From Solen grandis (Eukaryota > Mollusca > Bivalvia > Adapedonta > Solenidae), in assembly GCA_021229015.1 (NCBI GenBank), contig CM037790.1, positions 51,530,997 through 51,594,996 of the forward strand: a DNA stretch of 64,000 nt, read 5' to 3'. Made by a program: the position numbers and the translations under genes. The notes under the pieces are model-generated. The model made no database searches. It saw only the letters and a list, made by a program, of their open reading frames with translations, and had not been told where the DNA came from. Below, in pieces: positions 22,701-30,493 of this stretch (position 1 is the first letter of the stretch; each line of letters starts with the position of its first letter).

Positions 22701-23188
22701 CATTTGGGGTCCAATCTTAGACTCCTGGACTGTGCTGTATTGGTTTTTGTGTTATAATGGAGCATGTTATGAATCTGCATGGCATAGGAAGTAACACTTT
22801 TAATGCTTTATCAAACTAGGAGACAACCACAGATTTCAAAATGGATAGTATACTTATACATTGACTATTCCACTGTTACTCTACCCAGGTGTGCACTTCA
22901 GTAAACTTATTTTAACATTTTATCATGTCAGGTTGTTTTTTTTTTAAATCTAGTATCATAGGACTAGACTAGTATAATAAAGTGGGAAGTAGGCAATGAT
23001 GATTTACTTTTTATTTTGGTCCTACAAACTGACTGAATGAGATTGGTGTAAAACTGAAGTTACATTGGCTCTGTATGGGTGACTGTTTTCTGGAATAGGC
23101 TTTATCTCAATATTTCTCTCTTTCTCTCTCTCATATCTTTTTATTTATTTTCAGGCCATTATCACCACAACCCATGACAGATTCCTGA
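2731..23188 (+). CDS. Calpain-type cysteine protease, 12 exons, no penta-EF-hand domain
   Basis: Calcium-dependent intracellular cysteine protease of the calpain (C2) family. Exons: 2731-2916, 7144-7293, 7897-8037, 11843-12035, 12332-12500, 12783-12863, 13571-13659, 14128-14300, 14685-14801, 15764-15900, 22196-22407, 23155-23188. These join to about 560 residues. The catalytic residues are visible: Cys141 in LGDCWFLSS, His298 in SGHAYTITG and Asn322 in RIRNPWADG. Protease-core hallmarks also include FWRFGKFVDIFIDDRLPTRN. Domain III follows (about residues 395-549), with GRYVIIPSTF and RVFGEK. The start MGSSTSR fits an N-myristoylation signal and has G at -3 and +4. Classical calpains continue into a penta-EF-hand domain, but here a stop falls 10 residues into exon 12. 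Every junction is GT-AG and in phase except exon 4/5, which is off by one base. Family is certain; subfamily and true C terminus are not. Confidence 0.93.
3029..3120 (+). repeat. tRNA-derived SINE fragment
   Basis: Pol III-like A box around GGTCAAAGTGTCGG and a B box AGATTCGATCCCTGGC, followed by a TCAGATATTTTCTCC tail. The same tail recurs in the next two copies. Confidence 0.55.
3276..3410 (+). repeat. tRNA-derived SINE fragment, second copy
   Basis: Shares the tRNA-like head (TTCTTTAGCG ... CAGAGTGTCAGTCTACTGACCC) and B box GGGTTCGATTACTGACAG with the copy at 3029. Both are preceded by the same GTAGTGATTGGCCTACATAG sequence (2972 and 3251), so the repeat is longer than the tRNA head. Confidence 0.55.
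3600..3700 (+). repeat. tRNA-derived SINE fragment, degenerate third copy
   Basis: TTAGGAAAATGGTTAGATTG ... TCTGCAGACCCAGAGG ... GAGTTCAGATAATGACAGAG followed by a TATTTTTTCC tail; a decayed member of the same family. Confidence 0.4.
3907..3978. repeat. Perfect 34-bp inverted repeat with 4-nt loop
   Basis: Arm 1 is 3907-3940, the loop AATC is 3941-3944, and arm 2 is 3945-3978. The arms are exact reverse complements over 34 bases, including a 7-base T/A run. No repeat family was recognised. Confidence 0.95.
4425..4617. mobile_element. MITE candidate with about 22-bp terminal inverted repeats
   Basis: The left end GGCAGTGTCCAGGAACACCC (4425 onward) is mirrored by the right end 4594-4617 with only a 2-nt indel. 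The total is about 193 bp with no coding capacity. A target-site duplication is not obvious. Confidence 0.6.
5327..5640 (+). repeat. tRNA-derived SINE, nearly full length
   Basis: The tRNA-like head has A box TGGCCAGGTGGTTAGAGTG and B box GGATTCGATCCCTGG. A body follows, then a 3' end TGACTGAAATACTGTTAG ... GGGACATTAAACCC with an (ACAA)n-like tail. This 3' pattern resembles conserved molluscan SINE families (RUDI-like, from memory). About 310 bp. Confidence 0.7.
6263..6437. repeat. 23-bp minisatellite, block 1
   Basis: Tandem units of CTACACTATCTGGACTAGTC plus CGA, period 23, with several variants (TCCGG/TCTGG, CTG/ATG/CCG). Each unit holds the palindrome GGACTAGTCC or a near match. Confidence 0.85.
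6597..6661. repeat. 23-bp minisatellite, block 2
   Basis: The same 23-bp unit resumes after 160 bp of unrelated sequence (about 6438-6596), so the original array was interrupted. Confidence 0.8.
7144..7293 (+). CDS. Calpain exon 2, start of protease core
   Basis: Acceptor TTTTTATAG, donor AAG|GTAAAT, phase 0 on both sides; residues 63-112. Contains LFCDPDFPADEHALYFSE and ends IVWKRPK, the conserved lead-in to calpain subdomain PC1 (typically F.DPDFPA...WKRP). Confidence 0.93.
7897..8037 (+). CDS. Calpain exon 3, catalytic cysteine
   Basis: Acceptor TTTCTTTCAAG, donor AGG|GTAGGT, phase 0; residues 113-159. Contains QGILGDCWFLSSCAAVS with the nucleophile Cys141 (codon 7981-7983) and the oxyanion-hole Gln of the QG..GDCW motif. 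Confidence 0.96.
8221..8297 (+). repeat. M2 repeat, right-end fragment
   Basis: TTAATATTCATCAAGTCATA ... ATGAATATTCATGAGGTAAT followed by GGGTTAA. The same right end occurs near 24000-24062 and 45762-45826, and a degenerate version near 11000-11056. Confidence 0.5.
8690..9110 (+). repeat. Older dispersed repeat (M2) interrupted by TTAA MITE copy 1
   Basis: The left part (CATACAATAG then TTAA, ending at 8765) continues after the MITE as TTAAGCTCAGATTCTACTAT, CTGCATGG and later AATATTCATCAAG. The same order, uninterrupted, occurs near 45690-45826, so copy 1 is nested in this repeat. Confidence 0.5.
8762..9003 (+). mobile_element. TTAA-flanked hairpin MITE, copy 1
   Basis: Element 8766-8999 with ends CCTTTCCCTCATA / TATGAGGGAAAGGG, flanked by TTAA (8762-8765 and 9000-9003). 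TTAA duplication plus CCC-starting ends point to a piggyBac-like non-autonomous element. Interior: a 67-nt hairpin at 8803-8869 with 33-bp arms, one mismatch and a one-base loop. No coding capacity. Confidence 0.8.
9382..9616 (+). mobile_element. TTAA hairpin MITE, copy 2
   Basis: Element 9386-9612, closely similar to copy 1 (about 600 bp away, same orientation), with the full hairpin. Flanks are TTAA on the left and CTAA on the right, so one flank base has mutated. Confidence 0.8.
11576..11765 (-). repeat. tRNA-derived SINE, minus strand
   Basis: In antisense: B box complement GGGTTTGAACC and A box complement TCCACTAAACCATG, followed on the element's 3' side by a conserved body (GGGACTAGAACTTTGTGTCT, GGTCATAAAAG). 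Same family as 20231-20395, 24500-24695 and 46660-46790. Confidence 0.6.
11843..12035 (+). CDS. Calpain exon 4, PC1 subdomain
   Basis: Acceptor TTTCTCCAG; residues 160-223 plus one base. Contains YRGMVHFSFWRFGKFVDI and FIDDRLPTRNGKLIF, then EEFWVSLIEKAMQ, which is strongly diagnostic of calpains. The donor sits in CAAA|GTAAGAG and gives phase 1, whereas exon 5 needs phase 2. See the finding on this junction. Confidence 0.94.
12332..12500 (+). CDS. Calpain exon 5
   Basis: Acceptor TTTCACACAG, donor AAG|GTATGT; codes residues 225-280. Contains LHGSYEAIDGGHTMDALVDL, the usual calpain LxGSYEAL.GG segment, then TGGLAERYDI. Reading frame is set by this homology; the exon starts with the last base of a split codon. 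Confidence 0.94.
12783..12863 (+). CDS. Calpain exon 6, catalytic histidine
   Basis: Acceptor AATATGCAG, donor AAG|GTAGGT, phase 0; residues 281-307. Contains GDWRLSNQ and NGLVSGHAYTITG with active-site His298 (codon 12834-12836), matching the calpain NGLVxGHAYSVT motif. Confidence 0.96.
13571..13659 (+). CDS. Calpain exon 7, catalytic asparagine
   Basis: Acceptor CATGTTCCAG, donor GACAA|GTATAA (phase 2); residues 308-336. Contains KLVRIRNPWADGTEWKGSWS with active-site Asn322 (codon 13613-13615). Confidence 0.96.
13705..13762 (+). repeat. M2 repeat left-end fragment, cut by a SINE
   Basis: TTTAACCCTTTATCACATAC ... AAACAGAGTAAACCCAGATC resembles 23557-23620 (same M2 left region). It stops where the SINE at 13763 begins. 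Confidence 0.4.
13763..13990 (+). repeat. tRNA-derived SINE (family B), degenerate
   Basis: TGCCTGGATAGCATAGTGGT is the A-box region; AGAGCTTGATTCCTGG is a mutated B box. The body GACACATGGGTTTTCTC...GGGCTCTCCGGTTTC matches the better copy at 29159-29400. Confidence 0.65.
14128..14300 (+). CDS. Calpain exon 8, end of protease core and linker
   Basis: Acceptor GACATTACAG, donor GCAG|GTATAC (phase 1); residues 337-394. Contains GEFWMSYKDFCRHFSEVTIC, the conserved end of the calpain protease core. It is followed by the acidic stretch GPDFDGDGVSDNAG, which resembles a DxDxDG calcium-binding loop. Confidence 0.94.
14685..14801 (+). CDS. Calpain exon 9, start of domain III
   Basis: Acceptor ATGATTACAG, donor CCAG|GTATGT (phase 1); residues 395-433. 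Contains VRGQWVAGKTAGGSRNN, then FATNPQYLLTLTDP. This is the conserved opening of the calpain C2-like beta-sandwich (G.W..G.TAGG..N....NPQ). Confidence 0.95.
14880..15080 (-). repeat. tRNA-derived SINE (family C), minus strand
   Basis: Begins GAGTTTACCGTCGCTTCGAC, holds CATATAGCGATGTCCAGCTA and CGGGTAGAACCACCGACCTA, and ends in GGGATTCGAACCCACGCGGT, an antisense B box with tRNA head. A truncated copy is at 19966-20110. Confidence 0.7.
15764..15900 (+). CDS. Calpain exon 10, domain III
   Basis: Acceptor CATGTTCCAG, donor GAG|GTAAGA (phase 0); residues 434-479. Contains CSIVISLMQEHRQSRRNVKV and LQIGFMLYE, matching the calpain 'v.LmQk.rR......tIGF.iY' strand pair. The intron that follows (15901-22195) carries the nested Helentron-like elements. 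Confidence 0.94.
16790..19396 (+). mobile_element. Second Helentron-like element with 319-bp tandem core, nested
   Basis: Left AGCTCACCTGAGC (16794-16806), right CTCAGGTGAGC (19358-19368) followed by an imperfect hairpin 19374-19390 (AGGGCC/GGGCCT) and CTTGTTT. A CGTC-rich microsatellite (16842-16900) follows the left end. Seven tandem units are marked by CATGGCCGCCAGGGGCGGGG, with GGCC starting at 17181, 17478, 17797, 18117, 18436, 18755 and 19076: spacing 297, 319, 320, 319, 319, 321. It splits the core array of the outer element, whose sequence resumes at about 19396. Confidence 0.75.
19631..19654 (+). ncRNA. Hammerhead-like core motif (weak)
   Basis: CTGATGA (19631-19637), one extra A, a GACT/AGTC stem with GTAT loop, then GAAA (19651-19654). 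This is the core order of a hammerhead ribozyme. The extra base next to stem II and the lack of a convincing stem I argue against activity. Confidence 0.2.
19703..19771. repeat. Homopolymer and dinucleotide runs
   Basis: A C run (about 23), an A run (about 15), (TA)n and (TG)n in direct succession, inside the outer Helentron-like element. Such a stretch is prone to sequencing-length error. Confidence 0.9.
19966..20110 (-). repeat. SINE (family C), truncated copy lacking the tRNA head
   Basis: Closely matches 14880-15015 (TTACCGTCGCTGCGATAATA, GACGTCCAGCTAATTACAGG, ACCACCGACCTACCGCAAGC) but stops before the tRNA part. It lies about 60 bp beyond the hairpin end of the Helentron-like element. 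Confidence 0.7.
20231..20395 (-). repeat. tRNA-derived SINE, minus strand
   Basis: Body TTGATTGGGAACAAAGTTCT and GGTTGGACCTGTACTTTATG, then antisense B box GGTTCAAGCCC and antisense A-box region ACACTACCACC. Same family as 11576-11765. Confidence 0.55.
21360..21553. mobile_element. MITE candidate with perfect 15-bp terminal inverted repeats
   Basis: TATAGACCATTTCAC (21360-21374) and GTGAAATGGTCTATA (21539-21553) are exact reverse complements; 194 bp. The outermost TA on each side could be a TA target duplication as in Tc1/mariner-type elements. Lies in calpain intron 10. Confidence 0.65.
22196..22407 (+). CDS. Calpain exon 11, end of domain III
   Basis: Acceptor CCTGTTTTCAG, donor GAGGG|GTAAGT (phase 2); residues 480-549. 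Contains YINVREVSGRFELYPGRYVI and IPSTFKQDDQGSFMLRVF. This is the near-invariant R.....L.PG.YviiPsTf.p...g.F.lRvf signature ending domain III. Confidence 0.96.
22445..22677. repeat. 60-bp tandem repeat, about four units
   Basis: Unit starts TCCATTATAATGCTATTACT and holds GAGTTCAAATCTAGAAG; starts at 22445, 22505, 22565 and 22625 (last unit degenerate). Begins 38 bp after the exon 11 donor. Confidence 0.9.
23155..23188 (+). CDS. Calpain exon 12, short C-terminal tail and stop
   Basis: Acceptor TTATTTTCAG. In the frame set by exon 11 it codes PLSPQPMTDS and then TGA at 23186-23188. No EF-hand sequence follows in any frame up to the next repeat, so this looks like a genuine last exon. An alternative transcript with other 3' exons is possible. 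Confidence 0.6.
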
Positions 23189-23556
23189 GGTTGGCTTACA
23201 GAGATCACTTGACAAATCATTTATGCTCAATCCCCAAGTTAAGAAGCAATCAGCATGGTACACATTGACATTATACTGCAGGTGTCAAAATGGACATAGT
23301 GCCTCAGCTTGGGGGAACCCCATATATAGAGAGGGAGACAAAGAAAATGTGTATTTTGTGTCCTACAATTCAACGAGGTACCAGTCATTCAATGACAAAT
23401 TGCTCATTCTAAAGTGGATTGCTTTTGAAGGTATGGCTACAAAAACATTAAGGGCCTGCTTTTAAATCAACCACCATGTGATATTGACACAATGATGCTA
23501 GTCTTTCTTCTCAATGATTGTTTATGAAGCTTCTGGAAGGAGTACTGAGTCACTCT

Positions 23557-24065
23557 TTACCCTTTATGTCCTATAGATGTGTTTTGATGCGTTGACAAAC
23601 AGTGTAGACCCAGATCATACTGTTTGTTCTGCCTCATACAGTAATGTAGCTGATATTTTACACAGTCTGCACAGCAAAGAAAAATCCATCATTATAAACC
23701 CAGACATGAAGTATATGGGGGCTACATGTATATTGGGGTCACATGTGTTGGTCGGTGGATGGGTCCGTCTGTAGACGAGATTTGTCCGCCCCAATTTCTT
23801 GGCTACCTTTGGTTGGATTTTGATGAAAAGACTGATAAGTACTCAGCCTAGTTGCACATATTGTTGGCACATCATCATTTGCTTGATTTCAAATGAGTTA
23901 TGGCCTTTTGTTATATTTTTCAAGGCTGTCTGACATGGTAACTGTAACTAACAAAGTGCTATCTGGGGGTATTCATCATCTTCAATTTAAAGTTCAGTAA
24001 GTTAATATTCATAAAGTCATAAATTTGTACATGATTATGAATATTCATGAGGTAAAGGGTAAATA
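23557..24065 (+). mobile_element. M2 repeat, long copy with internal insertion
   Basis: Left TTTACCCTTTATG and right ATGAGGTAAAGGGTAAA form an imperfect inverted pair. The left interior (GATGTGTTTTGATGCGTTGA, AGACCCAGATCATACTG) and the right interior (TTAATATTCATAAAGTCATA) match other M2 fragments. The middle (about 23716-23960) holds an unrelated repeat shared in inverse with 27290-27560. Confidence 0.4.
23716..23960 (+). repeat. Dispersed repeat, inverted partner at 27290-27560
   Basis: Shares, in opposite orientation, CCAATTTCTTGGCTAC ... GGATTTTGATGAAA ... CAGCCTAGTTGCACATAT and GAGTTATGGCCTTTTG with the second site. No coding. Confidence 0.6.
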
Positions 24066-24236
24066 CTCATTGATTGTGAGTGAGAGAGTATAAAGAAGAA
24101 AGTGCTTTGTGTTTGTTAACTTCTCTGAATCAAGTGCTACTTGCTCAAAAAATACTCTAGAGATTAATTTCTGGCAAGACTGTACATCTTAAATTGAGAT
24201 TTTCCTCACTGCAAAAGTCTTACATTCTGTTTTAAA

Positions 24237-24242
24237 AATAAA
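24237..24242 (+). terminator. Candidate calpain polyadenylation signal AATAAA
   Basis: First clear AATAAA downstream of the calpain stop, about 1.05 kb after it. The intervening 3' UTR-like stretch carries dispersed repeats. Usage is unproven. Confidence 0.25.
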
Positions 24243-24499
24243 ATTTGTATAAACTTTTGAACATTTTTTTTCAGTACATTTAATATAAACATGTTAATTG
24301 TAACATGCTTACAGACTTTCTAGGGTATTGATCTAGATATCCACTATGTATAGTTTAATTGTTTTTAGCATTAAGAGTTGAGAAAAAGCTCAAGTTGAGA
24401 AGTTTTAGAGACAAGAGCCAGTTTAACAATGGTTTATACTCATTCCTTCTCATGTACATAATAGTTAATGTTTTTAATCTTTCTTGAAAATGCTCTCTT

Positions 24500-24695
24500 G
24501 TTCAAACTTATTTCCTTTTTACATTGATTGGAAAACAAATCCTTTCAATTTATACTAATCTTTATCAGTTTTTCCTGGGTTGGACCAGTACTTTGTGTTG
24601 AGGATGGTCATGAAAGATTCTAGCCCCCCAACAGAATTCAAACCAACAACCTTTGGTTTCACAGTCACATATACTACCACTGGAGCTAAGCATCC
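24500..24695 (-). repeat. tRNA-derived SINE, minus strand
   Basis: Body GGGTTGGACCAGTACTTTGT then antisense B box GAATTCAAACC and antisense A-box region ACTACCACTGG. Third copy of the 11576 family. Confidence 0.55.
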
Positions 24696-25035
24696 CTGTA
24701 ACACTTATCCATTTAATATACATGTACATGGTACAGTTGAGTTTTTCAAGTAAATTCACATAGCCTTCTGAGATGGTGCTTGATTTGTTGTCAGCATTTT
24801 TTTTTTTTTTTTGTTCAGACATCAAATTTTTGAGTCTGTTACATACTTAATTTAGCAAGTTTATTGCTAGATAATGAATCTGTTTAGATTTTCTCATATT
24901 CATGAACATTTACAAATGTTAACTGGTGGTAGCACAAGCATTCTGTTACAGGTATGATTTACTGGTGTTGTACAGGTGTTGGTAGTGGATATGTAACAGC
25001 CTATAGGTAACCCTTTTTGGTGAGAGATTTGTGTA

Positions 25036-25125
25036 AGCGGTACAGAAGCTCAGTCATTAGAGCACTCACCCTGTAAGCAAGGGGTCCTAGGTTTGAGACA
25101 AGGTCTGGCTGCATATTTTTCTCGC
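25036..25125 (+). repeat. tRNA-derived SINE head fragment
   Basis: AGCTCAGTCATTAGAGCACT (A-box region) and GGTCCTAGGTTTGAGACAAG (B-box region), then a TATTTTTCTC tail. Confidence 0.45.
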
Positions 25126-25398
25126 TTGGTTACATATATTCTTAAATATAGTCAAACAGTGTCATGATGTGTTTTATAATACAAAGTAATGCTTTGATTA
25201 GATAGTGCCTATGTTTTCATGAAAATTTACCTGAAAAAAATATGTGTCTGTGATTCAAGATCCTTTTATTTGTAGTTGTTGTTGTTATGTGCAGTGGATT
25301 CAGGATTTTATTGATTGTCTTGCTAAGTTATGATAATGAACACAAAGCAATACCAATATATCTTTGAATATCTTTGATGAATCTTTGGTGAATACAGC

Positions 25399-25744
25399 GT
25401 TGGATACCCATGGCTGCCTATTACATCTGTCAGCCGTGGGATACCTGGCTAGCACTTTATCGTTATAAGGATATATTCATATTAGAAACGTCAACCAGTC
25501 AGAATGCTGCTGCTGACATAAATGAGTACTCTTCAGTTGGAGATCTAAAATCTGTAAGTTGGTAAAGGTTTGTCTAAGTGCCGTAAGTACGAGAGTTTCT
25601 ATTGGTAAAAACTTCACTACCTAGTGGGGCTGCAAATAGTGGCACGGCTTTTCAAATAATCAATAACAAACAAACGCTTACTAATAATCCCATGGGCGAT
25701 GTATGGAGTAATGTAATGAGCACTCATGGGTTTCAAACACTGTG
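25399..25744. mobile_element. Possible TIR element, about 346 bp
   Basis: CAGCGTTGGATACCCATGGC at the left is mirrored by GCACTCATGGGTTTCAAACA then CTG at the right, roughly 18 of 23 matching. No coding. Confidence 0.4.
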
Positions 25745-26200
25745 ATGAATACAGCTGATGTGATTTAGAACAGTTTTAGCAATTTTTCATTATTATCCTT
25801 GTATATTTACTTTTAGAACTGGTAGTTATATATTATATTTTCTGTGTATAATTATTATTATTTATTTTATTTCATATGATTTTGAGAAATTTTCCAATCA
25901 TTGTAAAGTCTTTTCAGCTTTTACAGAAAGTCTGAAAATGGCAAATATTAGACTGAAATGTTTTTATTGAGAAATAATTTCTTCAAGTGTTAATCTTACA
26001 AACATGTATTTCCATTTTGAAATGTATGACTCTCATGTAGTTGTTAAGATTTGATAATTGATAGTGCATTTTAATATTGGTTATTTAAGTAGATCTAGTG
26101 TGCTATTCAGTATGTTTAACGCATTTTTTATGAACTTTTATGATATTCTCAGATACCAACAATATAATGTTTTATTTTCTGTTCCGTACTTGTTTTTGTA

Positions 26201-26300
26201 NNNNNNNNNNNNNNNNNNNNNNNNNNNNNNNNNNNNNNNNNNNNNNNNNNNNNNNNNNNNNNNNNNNNNNNNNNNNNNNNNNNNNNNNNNNNNNNNNNNN
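26201..26300. other. Assembly gap, 100 N
   Basis: One hundred N in a row. The round number suggests a placeholder, so the true missing length is unknown. Confidence 1.
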
Positions 26301-26988
26301 TAATTAAAACAATTGACTCAATAAGTAAGTAAAAAGGGACAATAACTCTTGATATATTTTAAAGCCTTTCATTGGTAATCAAACACTTGTCAATAAGTGT
26401 TGTGCAGTTTCATTCCTGTCCTTCAAAGGCTTTTTTTTTTTTGGGGGGGGGGGGGTTTATAAACAGGGATCATAACTATGGGAGAAATGTCTTTTGCTGG
26501 TTATGGCTCTTTTGCCAATGAAAATGAGTGTAAATCTAATTTGCTTTTCCTAAAAAACTTTTCAATAGGACAGGACAACACACAACATTATTCCTATATA
26601 GCCCAAAATACAAAATAAAATGGAATTTAATTAAGATATTATGCAGAAAAAATATTGGAGTATATCTGGATAATGGATGTATGAAAGGTGTTACATGGGG
26701 GCTGATTTGTGTTTGTACAAGCAATGTAAATACCAGTGCAGAAAATTATTCAAAATGTCAATGATAAATATTCCAAGTTGATATAAGATTTGTTTAACCT
26801 TATTGCTAACACTATATTCCATGTTTCATTTAAAATTTATGCATATTAGAATGAAACAAAGCTTTTGAGTTTTTCCCTTTATTCCAACTTTATATTGGCA
26901 TTTTTTTCTGCATAAAAAGTGTTGGTCATCAACATAATTATGTTCATCTAACTTTAAAATCATTAACAATAATTCCCAAGTGGTAAGG

Positions 26989-27229
26989 TTAACCCTTTCC
27001 CTCATAGAGGAACCATGAAAAGACCTATGCGAACAGCATAAAACCAGATCAGCCTGCGAGTAACTCGCAGGCTGATCAGGTTTTATGCTGTTCGCTGCTC
27101 CTCAGTGGTCTGGAAATGAGAATTTTGTAATTAAATTTGGTAAGGTTTAACTGTGGTCTTCTGCAGATCAGGCTTTATGTGGTACCTATTGAGTGTGTCA
27201 AAATGAGTCTAGATGAGGGAAAGGGTTAA
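26989..27229 (+). mobile_element. TTAA hairpin MITE, copy 3
   Basis: Element 26993-27225 with perfect TTAA flanks and an intact hairpin; 233 bp. Confidence 0.82.
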
Positions 27230-27289
27230 TCAAACATAAGTTGAAAAAATAACAAGAATTATCATTGAAGATGATGAATACACCTTGAT

Positions 27290-27560
27290 ACTGCTTTGTC
27301 ACTGGTACTGTAACCATGTAGACAGTCTTGAGAATATACAAAGGGCCATAACTCAAGAAAAATCAAGCAAATCATGATGTGCCAAAAATATGTGCAACTA
27401 GGCTTGGTTCTTATCACAGTCTTGTAAAGTTTCATCAAAATCCAATTAAATGTAGCCAAGAAATAAGACGGACAAATCTCATCTACAGACTACCGACAGA
27501 CAAATGGATGCGACTCCAATATAGCCCTATATACTTCTTATCTGGAGGAATAAAAATTAT
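27290..27560 (-). repeat. Dispersed repeat, inverted partner of 23716-23960
   Basis: CAAAGGGCCATAACTC, GTGCAACTAGGCTTGG, TCATCAAAATCCAATT and TAGCCAAGAAATAAGACGGA run antiparallel to the first copy. Confidence 0.6.
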
Positions 27561-29158
27561 AGGAACTCAGTAAGTATGTATAGGAAATACAGGATCAGAC
27601 CTTTGCTTCACCAAACACCTCAAATTAAATTTTTCCTCAACTCAATATTTTGCAGATCAAGAACTCTCTTACTAACCTAAAGAACAGATACGTTAAATGC
27701 ATATTCTCAGAAGCATATTTTAGAAAATAGACTTAAATTTCATCAAATTATCAAATCTCAGGTATTGCAGAATTTTAAGATTTTTGAGTTAAGGATAATT
27801 TCATTTAGAGATATTTCAAGAAACACAGGCCTACAGTATAGGAATCAGTATGTAGTAAGTATGACACAGGACTGTCATAGACCCAACTCTCATAGACTAG
27901 CATCCTCATCTCAAATATAATCAAATGATGAATTATCTCAAACTCAAATTTAAGACTTTTTGAGAATGACATATGGTTAAAAATGTTGTTTATATAATAC
28001 TCTTTCAAAAGATGTGGATTTTAAACCAAAAATAAAAATTTAAAATGAGCTCCAATGATTCTTTCTTTACTCTCTTTTAACAGTATTAATTAAGACAGAC
28101 TTGAGTATATAAAATTAAGTATAAAATTAAAGATGAAACTATACTAAATCAACATAAGACTAGGATAGGCATTGAAGATTTATCAAACTTTAAATTACTT
28201 AAAGAAAGAGACTCAAAAACAGAAGAAATAAAAGAAAAATTATAAGTCACATAATTAAATTATTAGTCTATATTCAAGATAATTTTAGATTGTTTGCAAC
28301 TGGTGGTATTTACAGGGTGGTCCATGTCTGAGCCAGTCAGTGCACGATTTACATCCATCAATAATTGTGACCAGTTCACTGACATATCTATGACAGTCCC
28401 AGTGTATAAACATGTATCCTGTGTATAGAAGGATACAGTAACATGGAGGGGGATATATGATGCTCTATATGTTTATATATACCACTACTAATGACAAAAT
28501 GGCAGGTCTGTAAACAAGAGAAAAGTTCATTTTAAAAAATGCCACTAGATGCTACAATGTCTTAAACAGGCCCCAGGTTCTCATACAAACTCAGACTCAA
28601 ACTTTAATATTAATATTCAACTGAAATCAAAATTGAAGTTAAAGGTCACATTTTGAGTATGAGCATAAAAATTAAACTTAAAAGAACAGTATTTATTTTC
28701 AAGAACATGGGACCTGCTTCACATGAACAGGAAAATCCTGAAGTTGATAAAAAATTAGAAGTCAAACAATTACAGCTAGTTTGATCTCTTTCTGAACTTT
28801 TTATAACATGCATATTTTTTTTATTTTTTTTCGGAACTACAGTTTTTCATGCTTCCCTGTACATGTAGTTCAAAGTAATGGTGAATAAAAATCACCACTC
28901 CAGGCTTCCTGTTCTCAAGAAGATTTGAGCATGACTAAGCCATGGTCCAATGGTGGCGTTCATCAACCAAAAATCACAAGGCAAAGTTGAGCCTGAACCT
29001 CAGATAGTTCATTTTTTCCAGGTCAAAAACTCAAAGTACAGTAAGTGAAACCTAAAACCATCAATACTGCTTAAAACTTGTTTCCAGATCAATGTCAAAT
29101 AAATAAGTTTGAACCTACATGCAAAATGCAATATACACATTATCTATCCTGTCCCTTT

Positions 29159-29400
29159 TAGGGTGCCTGGATAGCAAAGTGGTAACGCTCTTCGCTTCTC
29201 ACCAATGTGTCCTGGGTTCGATTCCTGGTCACATACGTGAGAGGGTACAGTGGTCGCCCGTCCAGACACATGGGTTTTCTCCCGGTTCTCCGGTTTCCTC
29301 CCACAATAATAACCACATACGCTGCCACCAGAGGCATTGAGGGTGATTAATACAAATTGTGAGAACTTGTTTCGTAATCGATGTAAAACAAATAGTTAAA
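29159..29400 (+). repeat. tRNA-derived SINE (family B), well preserved
   Basis: A box TGGATAGCAAAGTGGTAACG, B box GGGTTCGATTCCTGG, a body with GACACATGGGTTTTCTCCCG, and an end near GGGTGATTAATACAAATTGT. No intact tRNA cloverleaf; it is a SINE head. Confidence 0.75.
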
Positions 29401-30493
29401 ACTTTCCCTTTTAACTAAGAAAACTTACAAACTGACCAATAAAAGACAACTGTCTAACAAACAAATTACAAACTGACCAATCAAACGCAACCCTCTAACA
29501 CAGGGGTTCAAACTGACCAATCGAAAGCACATACATGTATAACAAATAGATTACAAAACGACAATCCAAACTTAATGTCTTACAAAAAATTACAATCTAA
29601 CTATCAAAACCAGATGTCTATTGTTTTCAGATTAACATAATACTGATTATATGAAAAGCTAAAGAAGAGCATAAAATTTGACGCCTTATATCTCAAATGT
29701 AAACATTTTCTCTTAGCAGTTATAACTTGTGACTGTTTATAAATTCACAGACATAATTACACAGTAAACAATTGAGATAACAATATTACTACATCAGGAT
29801 TTATAGAGTTTGGCATGCTTTAACAGGAACAAAGTACTCCATTGTTAACATGCATTATGCATATCTGATTTCAGCGAAGAATTTTGATATGACCAAAAAA
29901 ATTAAACATATTTTGAAATGAAAAAACCAATAACTGCAAGGCCTAAATAATTATGTTCTTTTCATTTTTTTCTTGTACCTTAAAAAATAAACATAATTAA
30001 GACACAAATAGGAGTGGTCCTCCAACTGACAATAAACACAATAAAACAAAAAACAGGGCAAGCAAAACCACTCTTCCCTTGTGTTCAACATCTAGACAAG
30101 TATTTTCTATTATGGTAAAGGTGAAACTTCAGTCTTGACAATCATCCCTTGTATTTTTTTGCCCTGTTTCATTGTTATGATACAGTATGTATGAACCAGG
30201 CCCATTTCATATCCAATCCGACATACAATCTCAATTAGCTATGGTAAGAAAGGAGTCAAGTCTTGTTGTAGTGTAACTGTGTAAATCAGCTGTTATATTG
30301 GGATAAATTAAAAGCCTTAATTACTTTAGCATCTCTCATCACTTAATTACAGTCAGTCATTCTAACTTCCTTTTCCTGGATGAACTGTAGCTACAAATTA
30401 AAGTGACTGATACCCCAGCTATATCATCTCCACTCAGCAACATAAAAGACAAAAGAATTGGTAGAACCGATGGATGCTCCCTGAATAAATGCT

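Noticed and set aside
23223..23465. 80-codon frame just after the calpain stop, possible EF-hand domain
   Set aside because: No DxDxDG-type loops or EF-hand pattern and no splice join; treated as 3' UTR.
29160..29235. Possible functional tRNA gene
   Set aside because: A and B boxes are present, but acceptor and anticodon stems do not pair convincingly and the sequence continues into a SINE body.
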